From NCBI GenBank assembly GCA_934162615.1, contig CAKPJK010000051.1, positions 1-6,173 of the forward strand: DNA of 6,173 nucleotides, written 5' to 3'. Shown one piece after another: positions 4,430 to 6,173 of this stretch. A model generated the notes under the pieces. The model did not search any database and was not told the origin of the DNA. It saw nothing but the letters and a program-made list of their open reading frames with translations. This stretch comes from an uncultured Clostridia bacterium (GTDB lineage: Bacteria > Bacillota > Clostridia > TANB77 > CAG-508). Position numbers and translations under genes: made by a program. Positions within the stretch are counted from its first letter, which is position 1. Each line of letters starts with the position of its first letter.

Positions 4430-5662
4430 ATGGAAAGAAGAGTTGTAGTAACAGGATTAGGAGCCATAACTCCTATAGGAAACAATGTAGAAGAATTCTG
4501 GAAAGGAATAAAAGGAAACAAATGTGGTATAGCACAAATAACAGAATTTGACACAGAAAAATTCAAAGTAAAATTAGCAGGAGAAGTAAAAAAATACAAT
4601 CCTGAAGAACACTTTGACAAAAGAAGTTGCAAAAGACTAGACAAATTTTCACAATTTGCAATAATAGCATCAAGAGAAGCAATGAAAGACAGTGGAATTA
4701 CACCAGAAAATACAGACATGAACAGAGTTGGAGTTGTAATCAGTTCAGGTATAGGTGGACTTTCTACAATAGAAAAAGAAAATGAACATTATATAGAAAA
4801 AGGTCCAGACAGAGTATCACCAATGTACATACCTATGAGCATATGTAATATGGCTGCAGGAAATGTAGCAATCGAATTAGGAACAAAAGGTGAATCTATA
4901 TCTGTTGTAACAGCATGTGCAGGTGGAACTCATTCAATAGGTGAAGCATACAGAATGATAAAAAACGGATATGAAGATGCAATTTTAGCAGGAGGAACAG
5001 AAGCATCAATAACTCCTACAGGAATAGCAGGATTTACAAACATAAAAGCATTAACACAATCAACAGATGTAAATAGAGCAAGTATCCCATTTGACAAAGA
5101 AAGAAGCGGATTTGTAATGGGAGAAGGAGCGGGTGTTATTGTTCTAGAAGAATTAGAACATGCTAAAGCAAGAAATGCAAAAATATATGCTGAAATAGTA
5201 GGATATGGAGCAACATCAGATGCATATCATATAACATCACCTGCACCAGACGGAGAAGGTGCTGCCAGAGCCATGAAAAGAGCCTTAAAAGAAAATAATA
5301 CAAAACCAGAAGATATTACATATATAAATGCTCATGGAACATCTACACACCTAAATGATGCAGGAGAAACATCTGCAATAAAACTAGCATTTGGAGAAGC
5401 AAGTAAAAAAGTAATGGTAAGTTCAACAAAAGGAAATACAGGACATTTATTAGGTGCCGCAGGTGGAGTAGAAGCAGTTGTTTGTATAAAAGCAATAGAA
5501 GACAACTTTGTACCACCTACAATAAATTACAAAGTACCAGATGAAGAATGTGATTTAGATATAGTACCAAATGAAGGTAGAAATATAGAAGTGAAATATG
5601 CAATGTCAAATTCATTAGGATTTGGAGGACATAATAGTTCTATAATATTCAAAAAAATTTAG
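4430..5662 (+). CDS. fabF: 3-oxoacyl-ACP synthase II (KASII)
   Basis: FabF condenses acyl-ACP with malonyl-ACP in the elongation rounds of fatty acid synthesis. The protein has 410 residues, the usual length. The Cys-His-His triad is complete: Cys163 in TACAGGTHS, His302 in NAHGTST and His339 in NTGHLLGAAG. Lys334 in SSTKG and the gatekeeper Phe398 in GFGGHN are also present. The N-terminal VVVTGLGAITPIG (5-17) and PFDKERSGFVMGEGAG (220-235) are typical of the family. FabF is favoured over FabB by the overall sequence and operon setting. The stop codon TAG overlaps the AGGAGG of accB. Asp codons in the first 127 residues are all GAC, then become mixed, in contrast to all-GAT fabG across the inserted gene. 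Confidence 0.96.
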   Translation: MERRVVVTGLGAITPIGNNVEEFWKGIKGNKCGIAQITEFDTEKFKVKLAGEVKKYNPEEHFDKRSCKRLDKFSQFAIIASREAMKDSGITPENTDMNRVGVVISSGIGGLSTIEKENEHYIEKGPDRVSPMYIPMSICNMAAGNVAIELGTKGESISVVTACAGGTHSIGEAYRMIKNGYEDAILAGGTEASITPTGIAGFTNIKALTQSTDVNRASIPFDKERSGFVMGEGAGVIVLEELEHAKARNAKIYAEIVGYGATSDAYHITSPAPDGEGAARAMKRALKENNTKPEDITYINAHGTSTHLNDAGETSAIKLAFGEASKKVMVSSTKGNTGHLLGAAGGVEAVVCIKAIEDNFVPPTINYKVPDEECDLDIVPNEGRNIEVKYAMSNSLGFGGHNSSIIFKKI

Positions 5663-5671
5663 GAGGAAAAT

Positions 5672-6166
5672 ATGGATTACGAAGAAATCAAAAAATTAAT
5701 TGATGATATGGGAAATGCTAAAATAGACGAACTTGAAATAGAATTTCCAGAAGGTATGAAAATAAGTATGAAGAAAAATACGGAAAAAGAAATTGTAGTA
5801 ACAAATGGTGCACAAATGCAAGCAAATGCAATATCAACAACACCTACAACAAATGTTGTTTTGAATAATCAAAATAACGCAGAAGTACCAATAAACGAAA
5901 CAACAGGTAATAAAAATGCACAAGAAGAAAATTACAAAATTATAAAATCACCTATGGTAGGAACATTTTATTCAAGACCTGCACCAAATAAAGAGGCATT
6001 TGCAAAAGCAGGTGATACAGTAAAAAAAGGTCAAGTTATATGTATAGTAGAAGCAATGAAACTAATGAATGAAATAGAATCAGAATTTGACGGAGAAATA
6101 GCAGAAATATGTGTAAAAGACGGAGACGTGGTAGAATATGGAACACCATTATTTAAAATAAAATAA
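5672..6166 (+). CDS. accB: Biotin carboxyl carrier protein of acetyl-CoA carboxylase
   Basis: AccB carries biotin between the biotin carboxylase and carboxyltransferase parts of acetyl-CoA carboxylase, which makes malonyl-CoA for FabD. The 164-residue protein begins with the characteristic helix and charged segment (YEEIKKLIDDM, 3-13). A flexible Asn/Thr/Ala-rich linker (about 41-88) follows, then the biotinyl domain (89-164). Lys130 in VEAMKLMNE is the biotinylation site. The protruding 'thumb' (VGTFYSRPAPNKEAF, 96-110) marks it as acetyl-CoA carboxylase BCCP rather than a pyruvate or oxaloacetate enzyme. AGGAGG (5661-5666), overlapping the fabF stop, lies 5 nt before the ATG. It is the expected substrate of the ligase at 753-1271. 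The gene is complete; only 7 bases follow, so the downstream acc/fabZ genes cannot be seen. Confidence 0.96.
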   Translation: MDYEEIKKLIDDMGNAKIDELEIEFPEGMKISMKKNTEKEIVVTNGAQMQANAISTTPTTNVVLNNQNNAEVPINETTGNKNAQEENYKIIKSPMVGTFYSRPAPNKEAFAKAGDTVKKGQVICIVEAMKLMNEIESEFDGEIAEICVKDGDVVEYGTPLFKIK

Positions 6167-6173
6167 ATAAAAA

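Noticed and set aside
5846..5862. ACAAC/GTTGT hairpin followed by TTTT inside accB as a terminator
   Set aside because: It lies within the coding sequence of the AccB linker, has a 5-bp stem, and the gene continues intact beyond it.
1..6173. CRISPR arrays, tRNA/rRNA genes, insertion sequences or phage genes
   Set aside because: No regularly spaced repeats, RNA gene signatures, transposase domains or terminal inverted repeats were seen by eye.

Overview
The window is strongly AT-rich. All arginine codons in the plus-strand genes are AGA/AGG, ribosome binding sites are strong AGGAGG types, and genes are tightly packed. This points to a low-GC Firmicute of the Clostridia, possibly an uncultured gut lineage. 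That placement rests on composition and protein style, not on a marker gene.

The layout is as follows. (1) Positions 1-86 hold the 3' end of a plus-strand gene of unclear identity, followed by a hairpin at 94-128 that can terminate transcription from both sides. (2) A minus-strand gene at 149-514 encodes a small Ser/Thr-rich protein with a signal peptide and a C-terminal membrane segment. (3) A divergent intergenic region (515-752) carries a candidate promoter for each side and an isolated GC-rich dyad resembling a TetR-family operator. (4) A plus-strand lipid cluster follows: a minimal biotin-protein ligase (753-1271), fabH (1317-2249), fabD (2251-3276) and fabG (3266-4006). (5) A small, unrecognised minus-strand gene (4053-4310) has its own ribosome binding site, promoter and terminator, and its codon use is unlike that of its neighbours. 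(6) The plus-strand lipid genes then resume with fabF (4430-5662) and accB (5672-6166). The cluster probably continues beyond the right edge with fabZ and the other acc genes.

The genes form one pathway. The ligase should attach biotin to Lys130 of AccB, the carrier subunit of acetyl-CoA carboxylase, which makes malonyl-CoA. FabD moves malonyl to acyl carrier protein. FabH makes the first condensation from a short acyl-CoA, FabG reduces the 3-keto product, and FabF carries out later elongation condensations. The carrier protein (acpP), an enoyl-ACP reductase (fabK/fabI), the dehydratase (fabZ) and a fatty-acid regulator (fabT/fapR) are not in the window.

I see no clearly new multi-gene system. 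The points most worth checking are the compositionally foreign antisense gene splitting the fab cluster, and the biotin ligase, which is stripped to its catalytic core and carries unusual active-site residues, including Thr at the position equivalent to E. coli BirA Arg118.
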